Shown one piece after another: positions 15,246 to 24,200 of a DNA stretch of 31,245 nucleotides. The notes beneath the pieces are model-generated. The model saw only the letters and a list, made by a program, of their open reading frames with translations. It was not told the origin of the DNA and did not search any database. Source of the stretch: a virus; IMG/VR virus record IMGVR_UViG_3300034788_000077, positions 1 through 31,245 of that record, one strand, 5' to 3'. Made by a program: the position numbers and the translations under genes. The first letter of the stretch is position 1. Each line of letters starts with the position of its first letter.

Positions 15246-15490
15246 ATAGTATTATTACGCTATCCTGTCAAGAAGTCCAAGACAACTTTGAATTCGTATT
15301 TTCTCTAGTGGAGAGAGGTCACACCATCAAAATTATCCATCCTAATGGAGTTTGTATGATGACGCCTCTGGTCACAAAAGACAAAGGATCTGAGATAAAT
15401 ATCCCAGACCCTGAAGAATTTGTGCCTGATCCCGCTGGGGTAAGTGCATACGTTGCAGAGTCTCTGGGAGAAATGACGCAAAACTTCTAA
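15242..15490 (+). CDS. Phd/YefM-like antitoxin-fold protein without a toxin partner
   Basis: The first 45 residues of this 82-residue protein follow the Phd/YefM antitoxin pattern: a beta strand SIITLSC, a helix QEVQDNFEFVFSLVERG, then HTIKIIHPNGVCMMTPL, matching the family scheme of an I-S-x-x-E-hydrophobic strand/helix, ...V..G..hhIt..G..hhhlhp. The rest is acidic and Pro-rich (IPDPEEFVPDPAG) and differs from a typical toxin-neutralising tail. Phd/YefM proteins bind toxins such as Doc or YoeB and repress their own operon. No toxin-like ORF is adjacent, so it may act on a host toxin or serve as a small DNA-binding regulator. It is coupled to its upstream gene by ATGA and followed after one base by the next. 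The fold call is by eye only. Confidence 0.6.
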   Translation: MNSIITLSCQEVQDNFEFVFSLVERGHTIKIIHPNGVCMMTPLVTKDKGSEINIPDPEEFVPDPAGVSAYVAESLGEMTQNF

Positions 15491-15491
15491 C

Positions 15492-15764
15492 ATGAATAAG
15501 ATTCGGATCACTAACTCGTTTCACAATCTTAAAGACGTAGGTATAGTCCAGATGTATTTCATCCAAGGCATACCCTTTACATTTGAAGAGTTACCTGCTC
15601 CGATGAAGGAAATGGAAGAAGTAAAACTTGACGCAGATACAGCACGAGAATATACTATGGATGATCTCTACAGAGCATCTGATTATCTCGTAATGGAAGG
15701 GTGTCATCCTATCTTATTTGATCTCAGTGATTGGATTGAAAATTATGAGGAAGTCCCTGAGTGA
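15492..15764 (+). CDS. Acidic hypothetical protein
   Basis: A 90-residue protein beginning MNKIRITNSFHNLKDVGIVQ, with PFTFEELPAPMKEMEEVKLD, then an acidic helix-forming region DADTAREYTMDDLYRASDYL and ending WIENYEEVPE. It is strongly acidic with no signal, membrane or catalytic motif. It starts two bases after the upstream stop and its end overlaps the next gene. An ATAAATA lies about 90 bases upstream inside the previous gene (15395-15401). Function unknown. Confidence 0.7.
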   Translation: MNKIRITNSFHNLKDVGIVQMYFIQGIPFTFEELPAPMKEMEEVKLDADTAREYTMDDLYRASDYLVMEGCHPILFDLSDWIENYEEVPE

Positions 15765-15951
15765 GTATGAGTTTAATGGTAGACCAGTAACAGCAATAAA
15801 CCTCCTCTTGCTTATTAGCGAGATGGAGGGCACCTATCAACACCTCAAATACATGGGGTTTGAAGAGGATATGAAAACTATTGACACAATGAAGAAAAGA
15901 TACTATAGTCTTTACTTCAAGAAGAAGAAAGAAGAAAAGTCGCCTCCGTAG
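15745..15951 (+). CDS. Small basic hypothetical protein ending inside tRNA-Thr
   Basis: A 68-residue product from ATG 15745 (MRKSLSEYEFNGRPVTAINL...); a longer reading from TTG at 15718 adds nine residues but is less likely. Visible features are a hydrophobic helix AINLLLLISEMEG, MGFEEDMKTIDTMKKRYY, and a strongly basic C-terminus FKKKKEEKSPP. The start overlaps the upstream gene by 20 bases. The last ten bases (15942-15951) are also the 5' end of the tRNA gene, and the TAG stop is tRNA positions 8-10. No known family recognised. Confidence 0.65.
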   Translation: MRKSLSEYEFNGRPVTAINLLLLISEMEGTYQHLKYMGFEEDMKTIDTMKKRYYSLYFKKKKEEKSPP

Positions 15952-16013
15952 CTCAGTGGTAGAGCAGGGCTTTTGTAAAGCTCAGGTCGCAGGTTCAAAT
16001 CCTGTCAGGGGCT
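15942..16013 (+). tRNA. tRNA-Thr (anticodon UGU)
   Basis: A full cloverleaf folds: acceptor GCCTCCG with CAGGGGC (one wobble, one C-A mismatch at pair 6-67), D-arm GCTC-AGTGGTA-GAGC, anticodon arm GGGCT-TTTGTAA-AGCTC with anticodon TGT, variable loop AGGTC and T-arm GCAGG-TTCAAAT-CCTGT. The discriminator is T and CCA is not encoded. It would read ACA threonine codons, which are frequent in the surrounding genes. Its first ten bases overlap the end of the previous ORF. Confidence 0.93.
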
Positions 16014-16029
16014 TTGTCGCTACTATGAC

Positions 16030-16152
16030 ATGCCTAAAAAACAAATGATCGACAAGAATGGTAACACATGGGAGTGGGAAGAAACTCCCGAAGTTGTTAA
16101 AGCAGTGAAAAAACTTCATGAATCGAGCAACGCTGTCAAAAAGAAAAGTTGA
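16030..16152 (+). CDS. 40-residue basic hypothetical protein
   Basis: A short ORF starting MPKKQMIDKNGNTWEWEET and ending AVKKKS, with 40 residues. It lies 16 bases after the tRNA and overlaps the cupin gene start by 35 bases in another frame. The composition (Lys-rich ends, an aromatic NTWEWEE centre) and full filling of the gap between tRNA and cupin suggest a real gene. There is no clear Shine-Dalgarno. Function unknown. Confidence 0.5.
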   Translation: MPKKQMIDKNGNTWEWEETPEVVKAVKKLHESSNAVKKKS

Positions 16153-16603
16153 TGTAGATAACATCACTTGGATTGATGTATTTGACAAGTTAGAATACGA
16201 CAGACTTCAAAAAACTTTTACGGTGATTTCACCGAAAGTGAAATCTGAAGAAATTCTTAACGAGACAGATAGTATCATGTTGCACAAAGGTGCAATGCAT
16301 ACTATTATATGTGAGGGTGAGTATGTCCCATTTCAAATGAGATCACTCTTTGACTACATGTGGTCAAGATATGGTATGAGAGAGTTTCATCAATACATTT
16401 CCTTCAGTGCTGAATCCAGCACATTTGGTAGGCACAATGATAACGTAGATGTAATGATTGTGCCAATTATAGGAAAAATAGGTTATCGTGTAGATGGACT
16501 CGGTGAAGTTGATATGGAGCCAGGAGACGTATTATACATACCTAAGTATGTGTATCACGAGCCTGTAGTTTACGGACCCCGAGCTACACTAAGTTTTTCT
16601 TAA
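16118..16603 (+). CDS. JmjC/cupin-like protein, possible Fe(II)/2-oxoglutarate oxygenase
   Basis: In this 161-residue protein the C-terminal half forms a cupin barrel: FGRHNDNVDVMIVPIIGK (H106, N107, D108) and then MEPGDVLYIPKYVYHEP with H147. This gives the HxD...H iron triad of JmjC/cupin_4 hydroxylases (ROXA/NO66 type, HxD... LEPGDxLYxPxxxxH). The end (GPRATLSFS) fits the last barrel strand. The N-terminal 90 residues are mixed and include TWIDVFDKLEYDRLQK and an IICEGEYVPFQ segment. Such enzymes hydroxylate proteins or small molecules. At 161 aa it is short for the family, and no 2-oxoglutarate-binding Lys/Arg could be fixed by eye, so activity is uncertain. The next gene follows after three bases. 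Confidence 0.7.
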   Translation: MNRATLSKRKVDVDNITWIDVFDKLEYDRLQKTFTVISPKVKSEEILNETDSIMLHKGAMHTIICEGEYVPFQMRSLFDYMWSRYGMREFHQYISFSAESSTFGRHNDNVDVMIVPIIGKIGYRVDGLGEVDMEPGDVLYIPKYVYHEPVVYGPRATLSFS

Positions 16604-16606
16604 ATT

Positions 16607-16960
16607 ATGGAAGGTATGTACGACACCATCTTATGTCATTATGACATTGGCGCAGGTTTCTGGAAAAGATCACTGCAAACAAAAGATCTTGATGGATGGT
16701 TGAATACATTCTTTTTAGACCCAGTTGGTCATCTGTGGGAGATTGATTATAGTGACACTCAGGATTTCTCTGAATCGGATCCTAGAGGTTATGTGGCAAA
16801 TGGTATGCATGGTAGGGTAAGACCATACTATGCTACAAAAGAGATAGAAGTATATCCAACTAAATGGGACGCACTCTATGCACCGTTTCCTAGGATGACT
16901 TTAGTTTTTAGACAAGGTATTTTGATTAGGGTAGGCACGCCAGGACAGGTTAGGTTATGA
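16607..16960 (+). CDS. Conserved phage hypothetical protein
   Basis: A 117-residue protein with MEGMYDTILCHYDIGAGFWK, SLQTKDLDGWLNTFFLDPVG, LWEIDYSDTQDF, GMHGRVRPYYATKEIEVYPT and YAPFPRMTLVFRQGILI. The alternating aromatic and hydrophobic residues with frequent Gly/Pro turns suggest a small all-beta domain. There is no signal peptide, transmembrane helix or catalytic motif. The LDPVGHLWEIDYS segment looks like a family hallmark of phage proteins of unknown function, from memory only. It overlaps the next gene by ATGA and is probably in one operon with the cupin and secreted protein. Confidence 0.75.
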   Translation: MEGMYDTILCHYDIGAGFWKRSLQTKDLDGWLNTFFLDPVGHLWEIDYSDTQDFSESDPRGYVANGMHGRVRPYYATKEIEVYPTKWDALYAPFPRMTLVFRQGILIRVGTPGQVRL

Positions 16961-17631
16961 GATTGCGTAATGCTATTTTAGCGGGTTTGATGTTTGGTTT
17001 GGCACATGGAGGTGTGCAGGCAGGAGAGGATAAGATTACTAAAGGATATAACTCCATGGATGCCATGGGTTGTATGTTACTGAGAGAATGTAAGAAAGAT
17101 GTAGATGAGGTGTTTTCTCTCCTAGATATTTCTAGTCAGTACGAAAATCCAGAAAGATTCACGTTTGCGGCACAAGAGTTTAATCGACTTTTGATGACAC
17201 TTAACCAGATCGGTGTAAAGGTGTTTCTTGCGGATGAGCGTTATTTTCCTATTGGACACCGTGGGGTATATCATACTGTTAGTAATAACTTCTATCTTAA
17301 TAGGAGACATATGCATGATCCTGCTGTCCTGATGCAACTTATGCGTCATGAAGGATGGCACGCTGCTCAAGACTGCATGGCAGGCACTATTGAGAATAGT
17401 ATGATTGCTATTATCAAGAATGAAGAAGATGTGCCTATGATCTGGAAAGTCATGGCAGAGCGCACTTATCCCGCACACTCTGTGCCGTGGGAAGCGGAAG
17501 CACAATGGGCAGGACGCACTGAGGGTATGACTCAGGCAGCACTAGAAGCATGTGCAACTGGCAAAATGTGGGAAATTTACCCTCCAACTCCAATGACTAA
17601 TGAATGGTTAGTGGAGAATGGTTATAAATAA
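16957..17631 (+). CDS. Secreted HExxH metallopeptidase-like protein
   Basis: The 224-residue product starts with a signal peptide: basic MRLRN, hydrophobic AILAGLMFGLAHGG, and a VQA|GE cleavage site. The mature part contains RHEGWHAAQD with HEGWH at 131-135, the HExxH zinc motif, and WEAEAQWAG at 178-186, placing E179 or E181 about 45 residues downstream as a gluzincin-type third ligand. A preceding NNFYLNRRHMHDPAVLMQLM helix leads into the motif as in known metallopeptidases. There are several Cys residues (C38, C44, C139 and C193 region), possibly forming disulphides in the periplasm. If active it would cut peptides in the host envelope or in the virion; the substrate is unknown. A late promoter for the next gene overlaps its stop codon. 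Confidence 0.72.
   Translation: MRLRNAILAGLMFGLAHGGVQAGEDKITKGYNSMDAMGCMLLRECKKDVDEVFSLLDISSQYENPERFTFAAQEFNRLLMTLNQIGVKVFLADERYFPIGHRGVYHTVSNNFYLNRRHMHDPAVLMQLMRHEGWHAAQDCMAGTIENSMIAIIKNEEDVPMIWKVMAERTYPAHSVPWEAEAQWAGRTEGMTQAALEACATGKMWEIYPPTPMTNEWLVENGYK
17623..17630 (+). promoter_or_regulatory. Perfect late promoter before the tail-fibre block
   Basis: TATAAATA (17623-17630) runs into the TAA stop of the preceding gene and lies 29 bases before the GTG start at 17659. It is a perfect T4 late core. Confidence 0.6.
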
Positions 17632-17658
17632 AACTGTAGCAAATCGTGTTGAGATTTC

Positions 17659-18996
17659 GTGGCAACTAAACGTATATCCCAATTAGATACGATTGCAGAC
17701 GCACTCGTTACTGGCGAGGCAATTCTGCCCATCGTTATCTCTGACCCTTTGATTCCTAACCGTAAGGCAAAGATCAATCAACTATTCCGTGGTGTGAGTG
17801 CAGGAAGTGCCTCAGCGCCTGGATTGGCTTTTGATTTGGATCGAGACAGTGGGATCTATCAGTCTGCCATCAATGAGATCGGTATTGCATTTGGATCTGC
17901 ATCTCTCTATAACACTAGAAGAGAAAATACTGATGGATCATCTACTCTAGTCATTCGTGCTGTTGACAGTGCATCTGCAACTTCCAGCATGGAGATGACA
18001 CCACAGGGTAGTGGTTTCTTCACAGTTAATGGTCCTATTATCCAGACCGACGCACAATTCTTCTTGCAAGGTGATCAAAACCCTGCAAAGAGAGTGCAAT
18101 TCAACGTTGATACAATCTCTACACAGTCTGGCACACGTCGCTTTGATCTACCTAATGTAGGTACAAACACTAGCACAACTATTGTTGCTAATGACACATT
18201 CCAGACTATCACGAATAAGACGATCATCATCAAGGATGCTGAGCTCCAGATTACTGGATCTACTGCAACTGACAAGATCGCAAAGTTTGAGTGTGATGCT
18301 TGGGAAAGTCCTGGTCAACACACTTATAAACTGCCTGACTTTGGTGCTGCTAACACTCAGTCTACTCTTATTGATGACATCTCTGAGCAGAATATCTTCA
18401 ATAAGAATATGGTCAACCCCACATTCTCCAACACGCCTTCAACAGACGAGGAGAATGATCCTACAAGGTATGTGATCTTTGATTCTTCATTGCTGACCAA
18501 TAACCGCACGGTTACTTTCCCTGACATGAATGTCAAGGTGGTTGGTGAAGCATCTTCTCAAACACTTACTAACAAGATTTACAAAGGCGCAATTTTTGCT
18601 GATGTTGGTGATGACACCAGAAAGATCCAGTTGGATCTCAGCAACATTGAGGACAACCAAACTTATACGTTTAGTTTCCCTGATGATGACCCATCAGCAC
18701 CTTTGAATAACGGTCTATCATCGAATATGTTGGTTGCAGAGAGAAAAACACAGACTCTCTACAATAAGACGTTGGAATTGACGAAGATAAATAATCCCAA
18801 CGACGTTAACGGCATCATGACGATTGATGCCAGCAACTTGACTGGTGCTCGCACCATTCAATTCCCCGACGCTGATGCAACTTTGCTCTCCACTAATAAC
18901 ATTAGTGAGGTGGCAATTACTTTCGGTGGCGCACTCTCCGCTCCTGTGTTGGGTGGACAATTAAGACTACAATCATTTTTCCAAGCAGGTTGGTAA
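17659..18996 (+). CDS. Tail-fibre-type structural protein with four ~60-residue repeats
   Basis: The 445-residue product starts at GTG (MATKRISQLDTIADALVTGE). The N-terminal 130 residues are beta-rich. From about residue 179 four repeats follow at about 179, 242, 300 and 363, each opening with a variant of TQTLTNKT (FQTITNKTI, QNIFNKNM, SQTLTNKIY, TQTLYNKTL) and closing with a strand such as NNRTVTFPD or GARTIQFPD. This shape is common in phage fibres, where repeats pack as beta-structured segments along a trimeric shaft. The end GQLRLQSFFQAGW is aromatic. It is likely a virion fibre or baseplate-attached protein. Gene order after the promoter at 17623-17630 and before two other large structural genes agrees. 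Confidence 0.75.
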   Translation: MATKRISQLDTIADALVTGEAILPIVISDPLIPNRKAKINQLFRGVSAGSASAPGLAFDLDRDSGIYQSAINEIGIAFGSASLYNTRRENTDGSSTLVIRAVDSASATSSMEMTPQGSGFFTVNGPIIQTDAQFFLQGDQNPAKRVQFNVDTISTQSGTRRFDLPNVGTNTSTTIVANDTFQTITNKTIIIKDAELQITGSTATDKIAKFECDAWESPGQHTYKLPDFGAANTQSTLIDDISEQNIFNKNMVNPTFSNTPSTDEENDPTRYVIFDSSLLTNNRTVTFPDMNVKVVGEASSQTLTNKIYKGAIFADVGDDTRKIQLDLSNIEDNQTYTFSFPDDDPSAPLNNGLSSNMLVAERKTQTLYNKTLELTKINNPNDVNGIMTIDASNLTGARTIQFPDADATLLSTNNISEVAITFGGALSAPVLGGQLRLQSFFQAGW

Positions 18997-19003
18997 TTAA
19001 CAA

Positions 19004-21226
19004 ATGACAGCAGGAAGACTCGCAGCTAAAAAACCAGGAGCGACCACTAATACGGTCCTCTATCGTTGTCCTACTACTGTAACTGGCAGCACAGTTGTTA
19101 ATGTGTGCAACCAGTCTGGTAGCGGTGCATCTTATCGGATGGCACTGAGAGACTATGATCAGGTGCTGCACCTAGATGGACCTGAATCCGAAAACGGCGG
19201 ATCGGCATCTACTTATAAGTTTGCTAAAGGCAATCCTATTACAGCATATAAGATTCAGGTGAATCCAGGTTTCACCTTCTCAGATGCTATTCCAGGCACG
19301 GAGTTTACTACTACCAACGCCTCTACCGCTAAAATCCTTGACATCTACAAGGCAACTGGCACGGTAACCTATTACACTAAGGTGTTGCCAATCTCTAGCA
19401 CACAGTATACTGCTGACTCTCTTGCAGGCACCTTTTTAGGTGGTGAGACTGTCACTGGTGGTGGATCTGGTTATACTGCTGTTTACCGTGGTGGTGATAA
19501 TACTGGAGCATTCCTAGAGTTTACTTCTTACGGCACTGGTGTCACAACCATGGCATTCTCCCGCACGACGGGTCTTGCTGATGGCATGTATGTAACCCTT
19601 GGTGCTTCTGACTCAACTGATGCTGAAGTTGTTACTATCAATGCGTCTGGTATTAACGACGTGTTGGATCAGGTGACAGTTACTCGTGCTCAGTTGGGCA
19701 CAACTGCTCGCACAATCCCTGCTGGTTTGTCATCTAACGCATGGTCTGCATCTGCTACAGTTACTACTATTAACGAAGGTGCTACTTATACTGCTGGTGA
19801 TACTGCACTGACTGTTACTGACTCCACTGGTTTCGTTTCTGGTGGTGTTGTCCTGATTGATAACGAGCTTTGCACGATTGATCAGGTTAATGGTAACGAT
19901 CTTACTCTGGTACGTGGACGTTATGGCACTGGTGACGTTGACCACAATGATGGTGTTAACGTTACTTTGCTGACTGATAACGGCACATATCTTGTTAACT
20001 ACTTCCAAGAAGGTGAGACAATCACTGGTGGCACATCTAACGCTTCTGCTGGTCTCAGTTTCTTGACAAACCAAGATGCAGTTATTGCAAACAAGTATGT
20101 CACAACTCTGACTCAGGGTGGCACTGATCATATTTTCCAAAACCAAGTTTCTCTCAATATCGACCTTACATATAAGTTTGATTTGAGTGATGCATCATGT
20201 AATAACTATCCGTTGAAATTCTCCAGTGATGCTACTGAAGGTACAAACGAGAGTCCTACACCTGGTACTGAGTATACTCAGGGCGTAAGTAAAGTTGGCA
20301 CAGCGGGCACATCTGGTGCATATACATCAATTACTATTGATGAAAACACTGCAATTTCTGTGTTTGCATATGCAGATGGCACACCTGCTGGTAGCACAAC
20401 TGGTGTTGGTTTCGGTGTTAGTATCCAGACTAACCCAAGTTATGAAGAGATTTACATCTACGATGTTGGTGGTGAGCCTCTGGTTGCAGGTGACTCTTTC
20501 ACTGTTAACAACGTGACTCAAACTGTCCAACAGGGTGGAGTTACTGCTGGTCCTTACGGTTATGTGATGGATTGGGATCCTGCAAAGGCACACCTTAAGG
20601 TTGCTTTGGGTGAAGGATCTACTGTATTTGCAGATAATACGGAATTCTATGATTCCCCTACGCTGAATAATGGCGTCCGCATCATGACCAAGGCAGTGAC
20701 TGGTAAGATTCTTTCCATCGATAGCATTGGTGCTGCTGATGCATCTCGCTCTGCTGGCACATATGCAAACCTGACTGCTGATGCTACTGGTGCATCTGGT
20801 GCTATTGCTAAGGCAAGATTCACTGTAGTAGTTGATGGCTCTGGTGCTGCAACTATTACTATCGTTGATGGTGGTGAAGATTTCGCTGCTGCTGAGACTA
20901 TTCAGATCAATGATGCACAACTAGGTAACGGTGGTGGTGCTGCACTAACATTCAACGCCGCAACTGTCTCGACTGCTGAGCAAACAGGTCAGACAGGTCT
21001 CTACAACGCAGAAGATTATCTCTATTACGATAATGCTGTTGCTGCAAATGATACTGAGAAAAACTCTGGTATTGTTGTGGGTCCTGGTCAAAACTTGCTC
21101 GTTTACTCCTCTGCTGGAGATTTGAGTTACGTTGTTAATGGATTTGAGTCTCCTTCGGGTGACCTTCCTGTTGTCAACATGACTAAGGTCACAAGTGAGG
21201 AAGGTGGCGGTGGCGCTGCTCCCTAA
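19004..21226 (+). CDS. Large beta-rich virion structural protein
   Basis: The 740-residue product is rich in Thr, Gly, Ala and Ser with a dense pattern of short beta strands, as in virion fibre or adhesin shafts. Recurrent blocks include GETVTGGGSGYTAVYR and GETITGGTSNASAG, QVTVTRAQLGTTAR, GGVVLIDNELCTIDQVNGND and LVRGRYGTGDVDHNDG, VAGDSFTVNNVTQTVQ, and NDAQLGNGGGAALTFNAATV. No enzymatic motif is visible. The start MTAGRLAAKKPGATTNTVLY has no strong ribosome site; it is 8 bases after the upstream stop, so coupling is likely. The gene belongs to a block of fibre-type genes. A specific assignment (whisker, baseplate or fibre) cannot be made from sequence alone. Confidence 0.72.
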   Translation: MTAGRLAAKKPGATTNTVLYRCPTTVTGSTVVNVCNQSGSGASYRMALRDYDQVLHLDGPESENGGSASTYKFAKGNPITAYKIQVNPGFTFSDAIPGTEFTTTNASTAKILDIYKATGTVTYYTKVLPISSTQYTADSLAGTFLGGETVTGGGSGYTAVYRGGDNTGAFLEFTSYGTGVTTMAFSRTTGLADGMYVTLGASDSTDAEVVTINASGINDVLDQVTVTRAQLGTTARTIPAGLSSNAWSASATVTTINEGATYTAGDTALTVTDSTGFVSGGVVLIDNELCTIDQVNGNDLTLVRGRYGTGDVDHNDGVNVTLLTDNGTYLVNYFQEGETITGGTSNASAGLSFLTNQDAVIANKYVTTLTQGGTDHIFQNQVSLNIDLTYKFDLSDASCNNYPLKFSSDATEGTNESPTPGTEYTQGVSKVGTAGTSGAYTSITIDENTAISVFAYADGTPAGSTTGVGFGVSIQTNPSYEEIYIYDVGGEPLVAGDSFTVNNVTQTVQQGGVTAGPYGYVMDWDPAKAHLKVALGEGSTVFADNTEFYDSPTLNNGVRIMTKAVTGKILSIDSIGAADASRSAGTYANLTADATGASGAIAKARFTVVVDGSGAATITIVDGGEDFAAAETIQINDAQLGNGGGAALTFNAATVSTAEQTGQTGLYNAEDYLYYDNAVAANDTEKNSGIVVGPGQNLLVYSSAGDLSYVVNGFESPSGDLPVVNMTKVTSEEGGGGAAP

Positions 21227-21232
21227 TCGCCC

Positions 21233-21239
21233 ATAAATA
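21233..21239 (+). promoter_or_regulatory. Late promoter before the 1192-residue structural gene
   Basis: ATAAATA in the context CCATAAATAC, 25 bases before the ATG at 21264. The start has an AAGGA ribosome site. Confidence 0.5.
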
Positions 21240-21263
21240 CTACCGAAGAAGGATTCCTGAAGA

Positions 21264-24200
21264 ATGGCACTTACTCGTCTTAAGAATATCATCACGTCGA
21301 GGACGGGGCGTATTATCTACGTCAACCCCGACGATTTTGATGCATCGGATGCATTTGACAACCGAGGTAACTCGGCACTGCGCCCATTTAAGACTCTCCA
21401 ACGTGCCTTCCTTGAGGTGGCACGTTTCTCATATCGTGTTGGTCTGAGTAATGACGAATTTGACGCATTCTCGATCTATCTGTATCCATCAGAATACGTT
21501 ATTGATAACCGTCCTGGTTTAGCAGATTATAACCAAATCCAACCGTTTAATGAAAACACCAACTTTGATTTAACGTCAGCAAGTAATGAGCTTTATAAAT
21601 TTAATTCAACTCGTGGTGGTGTTATTGTCCCTCGTGGTTGCTCTGTTGTTGGTTCGGACTTACGTCGAACCAAAATCATTCCGAAATATGTCCCTTATCC
21701 CACAGTACAGGGTAGTCTCGGTATTACTGCTGCTAATGAACCTCTTCCTTCTGCGATCTTTAGGGTAACAGGTGGTTGCTATTTCTGGCAGGCATCATTC
21801 TTTGATGGTGATAACACTGGTGTATATTATAGAGATGACTTAAGTCAGATTGCACCTAACTTCTCTCACCATAAACTGACTTGTTTTGAGTATGCTAACG
21901 TAACAGATCTGGAGCTTTACTACCAGAAGATCTCTAAAGGTTACGCTGTTATTCCTGACACCTCTGGTCTCGTATCTCAGGACCAGTTGCAACCAAGAGT
22001 TGAGGAAAACAGAATCGTTGGTCCTATTTCCGACGAATTCGCAGTCTCACAAATTATTAGAAATGGACAAACTGCGACAGCATTTACTGTCGATGAGCTC
22101 GGCAACCCGAAAAACCATGGATTCTCCGTGGGTGTCGCTGTTAATATATCTGGGGTTACAGGTCCTACTGATCAAGACGCTCTCCTCTATAATGGATCAT
22201 TCTTGGTAACATCTGCACAGGGTAACCAGTTTACCTATCAGATGTCTGCTGAGCCCTCTGGTAATGCTTTGGGTAGTAATGTTCTTGTGAAGGTTGAGAT
22301 CGACACGGTTGACTCTGCCTCACCATATGTGTTTAACATGTCACTGAGATCAGTGTGGGGTATCAACGGTATGCACGCCGATGGTGCTGAAGCAACTGGT
22401 TTCAAATCGATGGTGGTTGCACAGTTTACGGGTATCTCTCTACAGAAAGATGACCGTGCATTTGTGCTCTATAATCCTAATACTGGTAACTATGAAGCAC
22501 AAGCGGCAGGATCTGGCGCACACATTAACGGTCTATGTAAATACCGTAAAGGATGGCGTCACGTCCATATTCACGCATCCAATGATGCTTTCATTCAGGT
22601 TGTGTCTGTGTTCGCTGTGGGATTTGGTGATCATTTCTTCTCTGAGTCTGGCGGTGACCTTTCTATTACCAACAGTAATAGTAACTTCGGAAATACCTCT
22701 CTTAGATCTAAAGGGTTTAAGGCAGCATCATTTACAAAGGATAAGGCGGGACAGATTACGCATGTTATCCCACCCAAGTCGCTCTCAGATGTTGATGAAA
22801 TCTCAATCAACTGGGTCACGATTGATATTACAAAGACCCGATCTGTAGCAGACCCAACAAAACTATTTTTATACGGTTACACTACTGAAACTGGAAGACC
22901 ACCTAGTAAGGTCCAAGGTTATACAGTTGGTGCAAGAAGAGATGATGTTAATACTCCTGACAGAATATATGTGCTCTTGCTTGCATCTGGCGCGTCTGAA
23001 CCTACTGCACACTATGCAGACATCAATCCCTCTGGTAAGTCAGTAACTGGCACCCGTGCTGGTGATGATGATTCACCACTCAAGTGGGATAGTAGCAACA
23101 ATCAATGGTATCTCCAAGTTGATGGTAATGGAGCACAAAATACCATTTACACTACGCTACAAGCAAACTCTATCTATCAGAATCTGGGCTTTACACCTAC
23201 AACTTACATTCGTAGGGTGCCTGATGCTCGTAACTTGGTTGACAGAGTATATCGTTATCGCTATGTGCTGGACAAAGATGCATTCCCAGTGCCTAGAGAG
23301 CCCATCACTGGTTTTGTTATTCAGCCCAGATCCAGTGAAACAAACTCACCATCATATAGTAAGACCTACTACATCTATGCTACTGAGACATATCAGACAT
23401 TTGAAAGAGGTGTAACTGATGGTATCTACTATCTGACACTGTTGAATGCTTCGGTGTCACCATCTACCTCTAACTTTAACGACTTCTTCTTCTCACAGCA
23501 GACAGTTGATCTTTATCCTGCATTCGACAGAGATAACCCTGTCGCTGACCCTGCAGCATCTGTATCTGTTGCTGATAACGAGACTTTGGGTCTTGTTAGG
23601 ACAACTGATGGTGCATCTCCTGTGCCTAATGAAGATACAGAGAGATCTATTACTAAGGAGACATCACAATTCTATCTCCTTGAGAGTGAGAATAACCTAG
23701 GTTATAACACCACATCTAACGTGCTGAATGGTATTTCTGTTACTGCACGATTGGGTGAGGCAGAAGATCGTAAGATCCCACTGAAACTCAACGCTGACAA
23801 TAGTGTCCAACCTATTCTCTGTGAGTTGAGAAGATACTCAATTCTTAGAGCATCAGGTCATACGTTTGAGTATCTTGGTTTCGGTCCAGGTAACTATTCA
23901 ACTGCATTCCCATCTACACAGGTGGAAGTGCTCACTCCTGCCCAAGTTAGACTGTCACAGTCACTAAAAGAAGCAGCAGGTGTTGCATACTACTCTGGTG
24001 TTAACAGTGATGGTGAGTTGTTTGTTGGTAACCAGGTGATTAACCCTGTTACAGGTCAGATCACTAACGAAGATATTGCACAACTTAACGTGTTGGGTGA
24101 AGAAGGCACAACTATTGAGACATTCTCTGAGTTGGTGCTGACTGATAAACTGACTGTTATTGGTGGTGCATCTAACCAGTTGGAATCTGTATTCTCTGGT

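Noticed and set aside
15718-15744. TTG start for the 15745 gene
   Set aside because: The ATG at 15745 is a better start and reduces the overlap with the upstream gene.
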